Assembly: GCF_001623875.1 (NCBI RefSeq)
Contig: NZ_LWAE01000002.1
Span: 992,001-1,056,000, forward strand
DNA: 64,000 bases
Source of the DNA: Clostridium magnum DSM 2767
GTDB taxonomy: Bacteria > Bacillota > Clostridia > Clostridiales > Clostridiaceae
Reading direction: 5' to 3'
How positions within the stretch are numbered: position 1 is the first letter of the stretch; the number at the start of each line of letters is the position of its first letter. Both the position numbers and the translations under genes were made by a program. This document shows positions 9,052 through 17,762 of this stretch, piece by piece. The notes beneath the pieces were generated by a model. That model saw nothing but the letters and a program-made list of their open reading frames with translations. It searched no databases and was not told the origin of the DNA.

Positions 9052-9558
9052 TCATAGTAAATTCTTTGATAACAAATTAAGTAAAGAGGTTAATTCCTTC
9101 AATTGATCATTCCCAAGTCCAGACATTAACTTAGCAATTATGGTGTAGTGTATAGGCAAAATTTCCTCCAACATACATAATCCTTTTGAGCTTAGACGAA
9201 CTAAATAACCTCTTTGATCACAAGGATTTGGTATTTTCTCAATGAAACCTTGATTTTCAAGACCAGCTATTAATCCTGTCATAGTACCCTTAGTAACTTC
9301 AGCTTTTTTACTAAGTTCTATTGGAGATAACTGATAATCACTCTGTCGATACAGCAGCATTAAAACTGTAAATTTTCCTTCTGAAATCCCATACTTAGAA
9401 AAATGTTCGTCAAGTATTTTTGAAATATCAGAAGCTGTCCTGAGAAGTGCTATACAACTTTCGACTGCCTCTACATTTATACCCGAAAATCGACTAGAAT
9501 ATTCATTTAAAATCTCTCGTTTTGGTATATCTCTAAGACTAAATTTAAAATCCTCCAC
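9052..9558 (-). CDS. MarR family transcriptional regulator
   Basis: 168 residues, GTG start with AGGAGG 7 bases upstream. The winged-helix core is visible: LSPIELSKKAEVTKGTMTG as the helix-turn-helix and the wing with CDQRGYLVRLSSKG, which holds the Asp-x-Arg motif of MarR proteins. MarR dimers bind palindromes and release them on binding a phenolic, oxidant or other ligand. A 7-4-7 palindrome lies inside its own promoter, indicating autorepression together with the oxidoreductase gene. Confidence 0.9.
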   Translation of the reverse strand: MEDFKFSLRDIPKREILNEYSSRFSGINVEAVESCIALLRTASDISKILDEHFSKYGISEGKFTVLMLLYRQSDYQLSPIELSKKAEVTKGTMTGLIAGLENQGFIEKIPNPCDQRGYLVRLSSKGLCMLEEILPIHYTIIAKLMSGLGNDQLKELTSLLNLLSKNLL

Positions 9559-9578
9559 AATAAAACCTCCTTATTTAT

Positions 9579-9607
9579 ATAGTAAGCCACCTTACTACAT
9601 TTGTAAA
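9579..9607 (-). promoter_or_regulatory. MarR promoter with operator in the spacer
   Basis: On the minus strand TTTACA, 17 bases, TACTAT form a promoter (9607 to 9579). Inside and overlapping it is the perfect palindrome TAGTAAG-CCAC-CTTACTA (9580-9597). Binding there would block RNA polymerase. The site lies about 20 bases before the GTG start of the MarR gene. Confidence 0.7.
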
Positions 9608-9870
9608 GATATATTTTGAAAAAAAATTATATAACAATAACTTATAAATTTTGAATACGTATTTTGAACTAATAGGGATAATTATAATTGTAACTATATT
9701 TTGGAGTAATACAATTTGATTTATACTATTATGAAATTCAACTTTAGTTGAAATGTTCTTTGCTTTGAAGAAAGCTAAAGACCGCATGCATATAACGGCC
9801 TTATTTCTGATAAATTAAACTAACTCTATTTCATTTACAGTTATTATTAAAAAACGATCTAATCATTCTA

Positions 9871-11330
9871 ACACCACTTTACAAGAAAATTAACTAACTT
9901 CATCTAAATAGATTAAGGAATTAATTGCCTCTAAGGTTTCTTCATTAATTTTTCTCTTTTGAAGCTTTTGCACGAAAGTGCTTAATATTAATTCTTTTGA
10001 TATTTGGTAAGAGATAGCATTTTTAATTTCTTGAGGACTTTGAAATTTATATTTAGAAAAAGACTTATGAATAAAAGGCAATACGATTACAAAGCTATAA
10101 GCGATAGCCAGTAAATTAGTATAATTTTCTATTGCCTTCTTATTTCTTACCATGTAGTTACCAAAAGACCAAAAAAACTTATGTTGATAGAAAAACACTT
10201 CAATATTCCATCTAAATTTGTATGTAAAAAATGGAATGAGTGTTGGCTTTTCTTTATCAGCTTCACTTTCATCTACAGTATAGTTTTTAAAAGTTTGTAT
10301 ATCTGATGGCTCTATCGAGCAAATATAAACTCTTACAGATGAGAATTTATCTACATCTGTAGTTGTTACTGTTGCTATAACAGGTTCATTAAACAAATTT
10401 GTTAAAACCTTTTTAGTTGCAATATAGTAGTCATTCTCTTTAGTGTAGTCAAAATCTCTAATATTGAGTTTTAAACCTTTCTTTCTTGGGCGTCCTCTTT
10501 TTCCAGTAGGTTCTGGACATAAATCATACATACTTGTATCAGAACGTACTGTCCCTATGATAGAAAGATTGGTATATTCTTTCAATATGTTTAAAAAAGG
10601 TCTTTTAGTGTACCAACTATCGCATAACACTATAACTTGACAGTCTAATAGTAATGGCATTATGTTTTGTATCATCTTAGCTGCTATTTCAAGTTTGGTT
10701 TCACTTTTGTCATAAAGCTTATACCCAACTGGCAATGTAAGATATTTGATTTTACCACAAAAGCGTATAGGGATACTTATAACCAATGATACAAAGCAGT
10801 GGCCATTTAAGAAAGAGGTACCATCATGTTTTGTATGGTCAAAAAGTTTACCGTAACAATCAAACTTATCTCCAAACTTAGCTTGAAGGGTGTCATCTGT
10901 AATTAAGAAGATAGTTATAGTAGACTTAAGCTCTTCGGGAATAAGTGAGATTGCTATTTTTACTGTTCCAAACATTAAGCTCTCTATCGAGGAGCTTGTA
11001 TAGGATAAAAAATAATAAAAGCTATTAAGAACCTTATGCCAATACTTTTTGATAAAATTGTCATATAAAAATTTTATAGAGCGAACTTCTTGAGTTGAAA
11101 GCATAGCAGTAATCAGTAAAATAAATATATGAAAGCTCCGCTTATTAAAAATGGAGCGATATTCACTTAAATAATTTTCTGTTGTTTTAATTATTGATTT
11201 TTCGTCAATACTAATCATAGTACCAGATACCTCCTATCAGTGCTGGATTGCTCAAGATTAGTATTGATAATTATGAGGTATTTGGTACGTTGTATTTTTT
11301 GGTAATTCTAAATTACTTGTAAAGTGGTGT
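9871..11330 (-). mobile_element. Complete 1460-bp insertion sequence with 7-bp target duplication
   Basis: Terminal inverted repeats ACACCACTTTACAAG (9871-9885) and CTTGTAAAGTGGTGT (11316-11330) are perfect over 15 bp. The direct repeat CATTCTA flanks them exactly (9864-9870 and 11331-11337). One transposase gene fills the element. Intact ends and an intact target duplication show a recent insertion. The host DNA on both sides is non-coding. Confidence 0.92.
9890..11218 (-). CDS. DDE transposase of the IS4/IS701 superfamily type
   Basis: 442 residues filling the insertion sequence. DDE-type features include FLITDDTLQAKFG (first Asp), VIVLCDSWYTKRPFL (second Asp) and a late Glu in YKFRWNIEVFFYQHKFFWSFG, the YREK-like region. 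A basic linker TGKRGRPRKKGLKL lies in the middle. It cuts and joins the element ends. The exact IS family is uncertain: the layout resembles IS4/IS701 transposases, but a 7-bp duplication is not diagnostic. The ATG at 11218 follows a good ribosome site. Confidence 0.82.
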   Translation of the reverse strand: MISIDEKSIIKTTENYLSEYRSIFNKRSFHIFILLITAMLSTQEVRSIKFLYDNFIKKYWHKVLNSFYYFLSYTSSSIESLMFGTVKIAISLIPEELKSTITIFLITDDTLQAKFGDKFDCYGKLFDHTKHDGTSFLNGHCFVSLVISIPIRFCGKIKYLTLPVGYKLYDKSETKLEIAAKMIQNIMPLLLDCQVIVLCDSWYTKRPFLNILKEYTNLSIIGTVRSDTSMYDLCPEPTGKRGRPRKKGLKLNIRDFDYTKENDYYIATKKVLTNLFNEPVIATVTTTDVDKFSSVRVYICSIEPSDIQTFKNYTVDESEADKEKPTLIPFFTYKFRWNIEVFFYQHKFFWSFGNYMVRNKKAIENYTNLLAIAYSFVIVLPFIHKSFSKYKFQSPQEIKNAISYQISKELILSTFVQKLQKRKINEETLEAINSLIYLDEVS

Positions 11331-11337
11331 CATTCTA

Positions 11338-11846
11338 AAATAAGCTGTAGTAAATTACTTATATGCTTTATATAAGAATATAAATTTTTCTATTTTTAAA
11401 CATCGAATTATTTAATTTTCAAAGAACAACATTCGTATTTTCAAAATAAAAAGTTACGTCGTCTAATTTTCATATTTTGAACTAACTTTTTTATAAAAGT
11501 AATAGATTATTATCTAATCAAATACTTTAGTTTTGTTCAAAATGTAGCTTTGAAAAAAAGTTAAACTTTTTGTAAAAAAGTCGTGCCCTCTATAAGAAAG
11601 TTAAACCATTTAGAAATAAAGTTCGATCAATTTTTTTACAAAGCTACACAAATATATAAAATTATTAATGAAACAGAGCTGGAGTGCTAAAAGTGTTATT
11701 TACAATACAATCGTAAAAATGTGTTTGATTAAATAAATTTGTTGTGTTATAATAATTTATATAATAGAACTATTAATTATTGTTCTAGAGATTTTTGCAA
11801 ATGCTTCATAGTTGGGATTTTAACAAATACAAAGGAGTGAAAGGCT
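11338..11846 (+). promoter_or_regulatory. Long AT-rich leader with promoter of the type IV secretion operon
   Basis: No gene is seen in this 509-base stretch. A promoter TTGATT (11725-11730), 17-base spacer, TATAAT (11748-11753) lies about 90 bases before the first gene. Upstream are several near-repeats of AAGTTAAA and runs of A and T, which might bind a regulator. Confidence 0.6.
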
Positions 11847-12425
11847 ATGACTTTAAACACAATTCTTACTCTCTTTGTGCCATTTTCAATTCTGTTATTA
11901 ATATCTAAGCTTGCAAAGGGGAGTGTTATTAGGGAAAGGAAAATAGAACCTGATAATGCTGTTCAAGAAGCTGATACTGTTACTAACTTATCTAATGAAG
12001 GAATGACTGAATACACCAGAGCTATGAGCTATGATTTAGGCTTTAATAGAGTGGGTGTAAAGTTTAGTAGGCAGCAAGAATTAAAGCGAAAGGGATTACC
12101 TGCAGATGAGGAAATTTACTTAGAGAAATGTAAGATGTTAGACGAAAAGTTCTCAGAGGCTATGAAAAACTTAATACCACTTAGGCTGCTCAAGAGCGAG
12201 CAAACACTAAAAAATAAGACTATTAGGGTATTCATAGACACTATGAACGATACAAAAGTCTTAGCCAGAGACGATTCTGCAATGCTAGAACTAGATTTGA
12301 ACACAGTGTATAGCAAAATAGCAGGAGAATTTGTATTGATCAATCTCGACAAGGAGGGTGAGGATTTAAAAATAAACTATGTACTAGCTGATAGTAGTAA
12401 AAATAGCAGTAAAAAAACAATTTAA
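11847..12425 (+). CDS. Membrane-anchored protein, first gene of the transfer operon
   Basis: 192 residues. Residues 4-24 form one hydrophobic segment (LNTILTLFVPFSILLLISKLA), leaving a soluble C-terminal part on one side of the membrane. The soluble part is mixed alpha and beta with no motif I recognise. The ribosome site AAAGGAGTG lies 8 bases before the ATG. Position directly before the pilin-like gene suggests a conjugation role, but that is context only. Confidence 0.6.
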   Translation: MTLNTILTLFVPFSILLLISKLAKGSVIRERKIEPDNAVQEADTVTNLSNEGMTEYTRAMSYDLGFNRVGVKFSRQQELKRKGLPADEEIYLEKCKMLDEKFSEAMKNLIPLRLLKSEQTLKNKTIRVFIDTMNDTKVLARDDSAMLELDLNTVYSKIAGEFVLINLDKEGEDLKINYVLADSSKNSSKKTI

Positions 12426-12448
12426 ATTAACAGGAGGAAAAAAAGTAT

Positions 12449-12850
12449 ATGAAGCATTTAAAAAACGTAGTTGGAGCATTTCTTGTAGCATTATTTCTAT
12501 CAATTGGTGTTGGTACAACAGTAGCACCAGTTCAAGTACATGCAACAGACTTAAATCAAACGGTAAATAGTATAAAAAGTTCTGGTGGTGGAGTATTAGG
12601 TAGTGATACTAAAAACAAGGTAACAGGTCTTTCAAAAGATGCTACTGATATCGTTGGAATTATAGTTATGGCAGTAGTAACAATCTCTGGTTTATGGTGT
12701 GCTGTGAAGTTCGCTGGGGCTGGGGACAACCCTTCTGCTAAATCAGTGTTAAAGGGAGCTATCATAATGCACGTTCTAGGACTTGTGTTCCTAGCATCAT
12801 ATTTCGGATTCGTAAGCTTCTCATTCAAGAATCTTAACCTATTTAAATAA
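12449..12850 (+). CDS. VirB2/TrbC-like pilin-type membrane protein
   Basis: 133 residues. A signal peptide covers about 1-33 with a likely cleavage after VQVHA. The mature part has two hydrophobic helices (about 70-92 and 104-126) separated by a short charged loop with GAGDNPSAKSVLKG. This is the layout of VirB2/TrbC pilins. It is followed by a strong hairpin, as expected for a subunit needed in high amounts. Sequence identity with known pilins cannot be judged here; the call rests on topology and gene order. Confidence 0.65.
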   Translation: MKHLKNVVGAFLVALFLSIGVGTTVAPVQVHATDLNQTVNSIKSSGGGVLGSDTKNKVTGLSKDATDIVGIIVMAVVTISGLWCAVKFAGAGDNPSAKSVLKGAIIMHVLGLVFLASYFGFVSFSFKNLNLFK

Positions 12851-12859
12851 TCAAAAGTG

Positions 12860-12896
12860 TTTTAAAGGATATAGTTTGGGCTATGTCCTTTAAAAA
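12860..12896 (+). terminator. Strong hairpin after the pilin gene (attenuator/terminator)
   Basis: A TTTTAAAGGATATAG arm pairs with CTATGTCCTTTAAAA, with a 6-base loop and one mismatch. Polarity after the pilin gene would favour pilin over downstream genes. Confidence 0.7.
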
Positions 12897-12978
12897 AACA
12901 AAATTACGCCTAAAATATTGAAAATACAATCGTACAGTTAGATTTTAATATATAAATTTATTGTTAAGAGGTGAAAAG

Positions 12979-13302
12979 ATGGCACATCCTATTCCAAAGG
13001 AATTAAAAGGAGAGGAAAGAATTTTATCCATTCCAATTATCAATGTTCATTTAAATAGAAAAGGATTGATTTATAACGGAGCAGTTACACTTTTATCAGT
13101 TATTTTAGGAAAGCTGATTAGCTTTTGGCTGTTCTTAGCATTATTCATAATTTTGAATCTTATAGCTTATCCACTGGCGCATATGAAAACACCTAAAACA
13201 CGATTTGAGGGTGGCAATGTATCATTGGATAAATACCTGTTAAGAAAATTTAAGTACAACAAATTTAAGCAAAACATTTATATAAGAAAGAGAGGAAGGT
13301 AA
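12979..13302 (+). CDS. VirB3/TcpE-like small membrane protein
   Basis: 107 residues from the ATG at 12979, which follows AAGAGGTG by 5 bases. Two adjacent hydrophobic helices (about 30-60) are flanked by a basic N-terminus and a very basic C-terminus ending RKRGR. It lies between the pilin-like gene and the VirB4 region, the usual place for VirB3/PrgI/TcpE proteins of Gram-positive conjugation systems. The stop codon abuts the next ATG, so translation is coupled. Confidence 0.6.
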   Translation: MAHPIPKELKGEERILSIPIINVHLNRKGLIYNGAVTLLSVILGKLISFWLFLALFIILNLIAYPLAHMKTPKTRFEGGNVSLDKYLLRKFKYNKFKQNIYIRKRGR

Positions 13303-14448
13303 ATGGGCCTTTTATCAATAGTTAAGGGAATAGTTTTCTTCTTAGTTTTTGCAGCAATAGTTTTTTCTGTAGTATTGCTAGTGTTTGATGGGAAAATACC
13401 TGCTTTAAATAAAGCAAAGAACAATAATAACAAGAAAAATGATAGTAAAGGGGCTAAAGGAACTTCTAATAAATCAAAGGATGATTCTAAAAAAGGAGAA
13501 GTAAAGATAGCCACAACTCAGGAGTTTTTGGATTTTGAAGACATTCAAATATTCAATAAAGATAACCCAATGGGGATTATAGTAAGAAATAACAAAACTG
13601 AGTTTATAGGAATTGTTGAGGTTTTTGGAATTAACTACAATCTGCTATCAGTTGAAGAAAGAGAAATCTTAGAAGTATCCTTTGGTAAATTACTTAACGG
13701 TATAGATTATCCAATACAGATTTATGTTCAATCTAGAAAATTAGATATCGACAAGTATGAGAACAGATATGAGGCTAGACTAGGAGAGATAAAGAAGAAT
13801 ATAGATAGTTTAACCAGCAGATACAATTTTGCTACTGAAAATAATGAAAATGGTGAGAACAATGCTGTAATTGTGGAGCTTGCAGATAAGATTAATAAAC
13901 TTACTAATCAGTATAACTACGGTGAGGAAATTAAAGAATACATGATGGCTAGAAGTAAACAGAAAAATATTCTGGAGAGAAAATACTACCTAGTTATAAC
14001 TCACAAACATAATAACAAGATGTTTGAAGAAGCACTTACCTACGAAGAACTTTTGAAAAATGCTTTCTTTGATATAGCAAATAAAGCTAATTCTATAATA
14101 AGTTCCTTGCAAAGATCTAAGCTTGGAGGAAAGATGTTAAATGCAGTTGAACTAGCGGAGGTACTATATTCTGCTTATAACAAATCCGAAAGCAGTATCT
14201 ATAAAATCAGCAATGCTCTTAAGTCCCAATTCTCACATCTATATACAACTGCAACACCTGTAGAGCTAAAGACAATAGCAAGACAGATTGATGAAGTTGA
14301 AAGAATGAAGGATGAGGAATTAAGAAAGCTTAGAGAGTTACAGGAAAAGGAACAGGAAGAGGCTGAAGGGTATTATGACTTGGATGTGAACTACTCACCG
14401 CTTACAGAAGCGGGAGCTTCCTATAGGCTTAAAAAGCCACAAGGGTAA
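13303..14448 (+). CDS. Anchored coiled-coil conjugation protein, TraC/VirB4-N-like
   Basis: 381 residues. One membrane helix (about 6-28) is followed by a Lys/Asn-rich linker (35-70). A folded domain follows with EFIGIVEVFGINYNLLSVEE and YPIQIYVQSRKLDIDKY, which resembles the N-terminal domain of VirB4-type ATPases. A helical C-terminal half with long charged coiled coils completes it. It begins immediately after the previous stop codon. It may be a VirB4 partner. Its stop codon directly touches the end hairpin of an inserted IS200/IS605 element, so the original last residues may have been altered. Confidence 0.6.
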   Translation: MGLLSIVKGIVFFLVFAAIVFSVVLLVFDGKIPALNKAKNNNNKKNDSKGAKGTSNKSKDDSKKGEVKIATTQEFLDFEDIQIFNKDNPMGIIVRNNKTEFIGIVEVFGINYNLLSVEEREILEVSFGKLLNGIDYPIQIYVQSRKLDIDKYENRYEARLGEIKKNIDSLTSRYNFATENNENGENNAVIVELADKINKLTNQYNYGEEIKEYMMARSKQKNILERKYYLVITHKHNNKMFEEALTYEELLKNAFFDIANKANSIISSLQRSKLGGKMLNAVELAEVLYSAYNKSESSIYKISNALKSQFSHLYTTATPVELKTIARQIDEVERMKDEELRKLRELQEKEQEEAEGYYDLDVNYSPLTEAGASYRLKKPQG

Positions 14449-15660
14449 CGGTTGTCCCAACCGCTTTTGATTTTTATGTTAAGGACAATCTTAATCCTTC
14501 ATTATTTATATTTACACTAGCGTTAAAGTCCCTTTGATGAGTAGTTTCACACTTACTGCAAGTCCAATCTCTAACAGAAAGGGATTTAACTTCTTTATTT
14601 ATTGCACCACAAACAGAGCATAGCTGACTACTTGGAAAATAGGTATCGACCTTCTTAAAGGTACGCCCATACCACTTAGCTTTATACTCAATCATGGTAA
14701 AAAACTTACTCCAAGAAACGTCACTTATACTTTGAGATAAATCATTACCTTGTATCATTGATTTTATGTTAAGCCCTTCTACACTTATAGTTTGGTTTTC
14801 ACATATAAGTTTAGTTGAAAGCTTTTGCAAAAAGTCAAATCTACAGTTAGCAACCTTTTCATGTAATTTTGCTAGTTTTATTCTTATTTTATGATAGTTA
14901 ATACTACCCTTAGTCTTATAGGATAACTGTCTTTGTAGTTCCTTAATTCTATTAAGGTATTTGGTTAGAAACTTAGGATTAGGAACTTCTTCACCACTTG
15001 AAAGGGTTGCGAAGCACTTTACCCCCACATCTATGCCAACTGATTTAGTAAGCTTTGGCATGGGTTCAGTATTTACATTACAGCAAATACTAACAAAGTA
15101 TTTACCTGTATTGGTTTTGCTTATAGTAGCATTAACTATTTTTCCTTGAATTTCTCTATGGTTAATAAACTTCACTAAACCAACTTTAGGAAGTTTTATG
15201 TGATTACCTTTTATTTCAATATTATTATGACTGTAGGTGGTTTTATAACTTTGAAAGTAGTTATGTTTACTTTTAAACTTTGGGAAACCACTACCTTTAA
15301 AAAAGTTTTTATAGCTAGTCTCAAGTTTTTTAAGAGTTTGTTGTACTGCTACAGCGTCAGCTTCTTTAAGCCAAGGATACTGTTCTTTAAGGTTAGGAAG
15401 CATAGATGAACATTCTTTATAGCTTAACTGTTGTTTGTATGTATTATAATGTTCTTTTTTTAAGGCTAAGAAATAATTATAAATAAATCTAGTACATCCA
15501 AACATTTTATTTAAGAATATTTCTTGTTCTTTATTAGGTTTTAACCTAAACTTAAAGCCTTTTTCCATAGTATCACCACCTATGATAATTATACCATTTT
15601 TTTATTTCAAAAAACAGTTGTAAGTATTGGAAATATAGGGTTTAACGCAATTCACCACCC
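14449..15660 (-). mobile_element. IS200/IS605-type element carrying only tnpB
   Basis: One tnpB gene is flanked by hairpins. The right-end hairpin CGGTT-GTCCC-AACCG (14449-14463) starts on the base after the stop codon of the upstream conjugation gene. A GGGT/ACCC-type fold lies near 15638-15660 at the other end. No tnpA is present, so movement would need a transposase supplied from elsewhere. The element splits the transfer operon in antisense orientation. The left boundary is approximate. Confidence 0.65.
14474..15568 (-). CDS. tnpB: TnpB, RNA-guided nuclease of an IS200/IS605 element
   Basis: 364 residues, intact. The N-terminal domain starts with FKFRLKPNKEQEIFL and GCTRFIYNYFL. RuvC-like motifs are present: SVGIDVGVKCFATL (Asp), TISVEGLNIKSM (Glu) and the late HQRDFNAS (Asp). 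A Zn ribbon CSVCG...CSKC lies before the last Asp. TnpB proteins use a guide RNA from the element's right end to cut DNA next to a short target motif, which helps the element persist. The 3' end of the gene and the adjacent hairpin would form the guide scaffold. Confidence 0.93.
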   Translation of the reverse strand: MEKGFKFRLKPNKEQEIFLNKMFGCTRFIYNYFLALKKEHYNTYKQQLSYKECSSMLPNLKEQYPWLKEADAVAVQQTLKKLETSYKNFFKGSGFPKFKSKHNYFQSYKTTYSHNNIEIKGNHIKLPKVGLVKFINHREIQGKIVNATISKTNTGKYFVSICCNVNTEPMPKLTKSVGIDVGVKCFATLSSGEEVPNPKFLTKYLNRIKELQRQLSYKTKGSINYHKIRIKLAKLHEKVANCRFDFLQKLSTKLICENQTISVEGLNIKSMIQGNDLSQSISDVSWSKFFTMIEYKAKWYGRTFKKVDTYFPSSQLCSVCGAINKEVKSLSVRDWTCSKCETTHQRDFNASVNINNEGLRLSLT

Positions 15661-15725
15661 ACTTTAGAAGATAGGTGTACTTTTACCGGTTTTAGATAAA
15701 ATTGGATATATGAAAGGAGTAATTT

Positions 15726-17761
15726 ATGGGCTTATTCAGTAAGAAGAAAGATAAGAAGCAGCAATCAGTGAAAGAAAATAATAAGGGTTCCAAGAAAGAT
15801 ACAAAAGGTAAAGCTAATGAAGATATATCAGAGAAAATAGAACTTAATGATGAAAATTCAAATGTATTCCTTAAGAATAAAAGGTCACTTAAAGACCTTA
15901 TAGCTCCAGAAAGTATAGATTTTACGGTAGATCACAGATATGCAGAAATTGGAGATAAGAACTACATGAAGAACTTTTATGTTGGACTTCTCCCTAATAG
16001 CGTTAATTTCGCAAGTTTTCTACATGGTCTTTACAATTTTGGAACAGTAGATACTTCAATCTTTATCAGACCAATAGATAATGAAACTGCAAAAGCTGAT
16101 TTATCAAAGCTTAGAACTAATCTTGAAATGGAGTACCTGGACAACGGAGGTAGTACAAACAGAGCGGATGATATGGCTTCAAAGGTTGCAGAAGCTAGAA
16201 GACTTAGGGAAGAAGTACGTGATGGTTTAAACAAAATATATGAAGTAAGTATTCAAGGTACTTTATATGAAGATGATTTAAGAACTTTGAAAAACAGTAC
16301 TGACCAATTAAAGGAGATGCTTTCCCAACAGGATATAGGACTTAAATCCGCTACTTACTGTCAAGAAGAAGCTTTCACTTCAAATAAGCCTCTAAATGAC
16401 AATAAACTTGGTGAGTGGCACACATTTGATAAGCGTTCCTTAGCTTGTGTGTTTCCTTTTACATCAAATAATATAAATCATCCTAATGGTGTGCCAATCG
16501 GCTTCAACATGGACAACGGTTTACCAATTTTCTATGATACATTTCATAGGGGCTTAGACAATTACAATATGGTTATATTCGCTAAGTCAGGGGGAGGAAA
16601 GAGTACCTTTATCAAAATGCTTGCTGCTAGAAGCTCAACCTTAGACAATGTGCAGAATATAGCACTCGATATCGAACCAGAATATCGAGACATAGCAGAT
16701 ACTCTTGGGGGGGTCAATATAGATGTGGGCTCAATGTCAACAACTATAATTAATCCTTTTGATATAGTAGTGGACATTGTAAAAGATAAGCTCACAGGAA
16801 AGCTAGTAGAGAAAATATTACTTTCTGATAAAATCAACGGAGTTACATCCATACTTATGACCATGGCAAAGGGGCAGACAGAAAACAATCTTTACTATGG
16901 TGACATGACAAGAATGATAATCAAGCAGATAGTTAAAAAGTGTTATGACGATTTAGCAATTACAGAAGATCCTGCAAGTCTTTATAGGAGGGCAGATGAC
17001 CAATTAGTAGGGGATAAGATAGTTGGAGGTTTAGTTAAAAAGGAAATGCCAACTATCAGTAAGTGGTACCAGACACTAGAAAAATGTCCAATGAGAATAC
17101 TAATTCAACATATGAGCCTTACTTTGATTACTTACTAATGGTAATGAGAGATTACTGTAGATATACCAATGGTGGATTCACCTGTTTTGATGGCCAAAGC
17201 ACAGTAACTTTAAACTATGAAATACCATTTATAAATTTTGATTTATCTACTTTAAATGAGAAGTCTGAGTTACCACTAGCTCAACACATACTATGTGACT
17301 TTATATGGGAGCAGTTAGTAAAACGTAACAATTCCTCTCATAAAATAAGAGTCCTAATAGATGAAGCCTGGAGACTTGTAAAAATACCAGAAGCACTAGA
17401 GTTTTTAGATAAGATGTTTAGAAGAGCTAGAAAGAAAAATACTTCAACTGTTGTTATTTCACAGCAGTTTCATGAATTCTACAGTGAAGGAACAAAATCT
17501 ATTATTAAAAATGCTGATACTAAACTATTCCTACCACCAGATGCAACTTCTGTAAAAGATATTCAAGAGGTATTCCAGCTAACAGAAGGAGAAGCGGAGT
17601 TCTTAAGAACTTGCCGAAGAGGGGAAGGATTGCTAAAAGTAAATAATATATCAGCAAAATTGGAGATTGAAATTCCTCCAGTAGAAATGGAATTCGTTGA
17701 AACTAATCAAAATAACAAACATGAAAGGCAAATGGAGAAGCAAAAGGTAGGTGTTGCTTAG
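15726..17761 (+). pseudogene. VirB4-type conjugation ATPase, frameshifted
   Basis: Two overlapping reading frames together form one VirB4 of about 678 residues. The first frame carries Walker A (AKSGGGKS, residues 286-293) and ends at 17138. The second carries Walker B and its extension (RVLIDEAWRLVK) and the motif STVVISQQFHEF. The frames join in a run of five A after CTAG (17080-17085). One extra A there would give Leu-Glu-Lys-Met-Ser continuously. VirB4 powers pilus assembly and substrate transfer. Either the operon is inactive, or this is a sequencing error or slippage site. The ATG at 17063 has no ribosome site, so a separate second protein is unlikely. Confidence 0.85.
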
Positions 17762-17762
17762 T

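Noticed and set aside
9575..9787. 70-residue minus-strand ORF before the MarR gene
   Set aside because: It covers the MarR promoter and operator and has low-complexity composition without a ribosome site.
17063..17138. A programmed -1 frameshift in virB4
   Set aside because: The site has a short A run but no standard slippery heptamer, no clear downstream structure and no internal Shine-Dalgarno stimulator, so a mutation or sequencing error is more likely.
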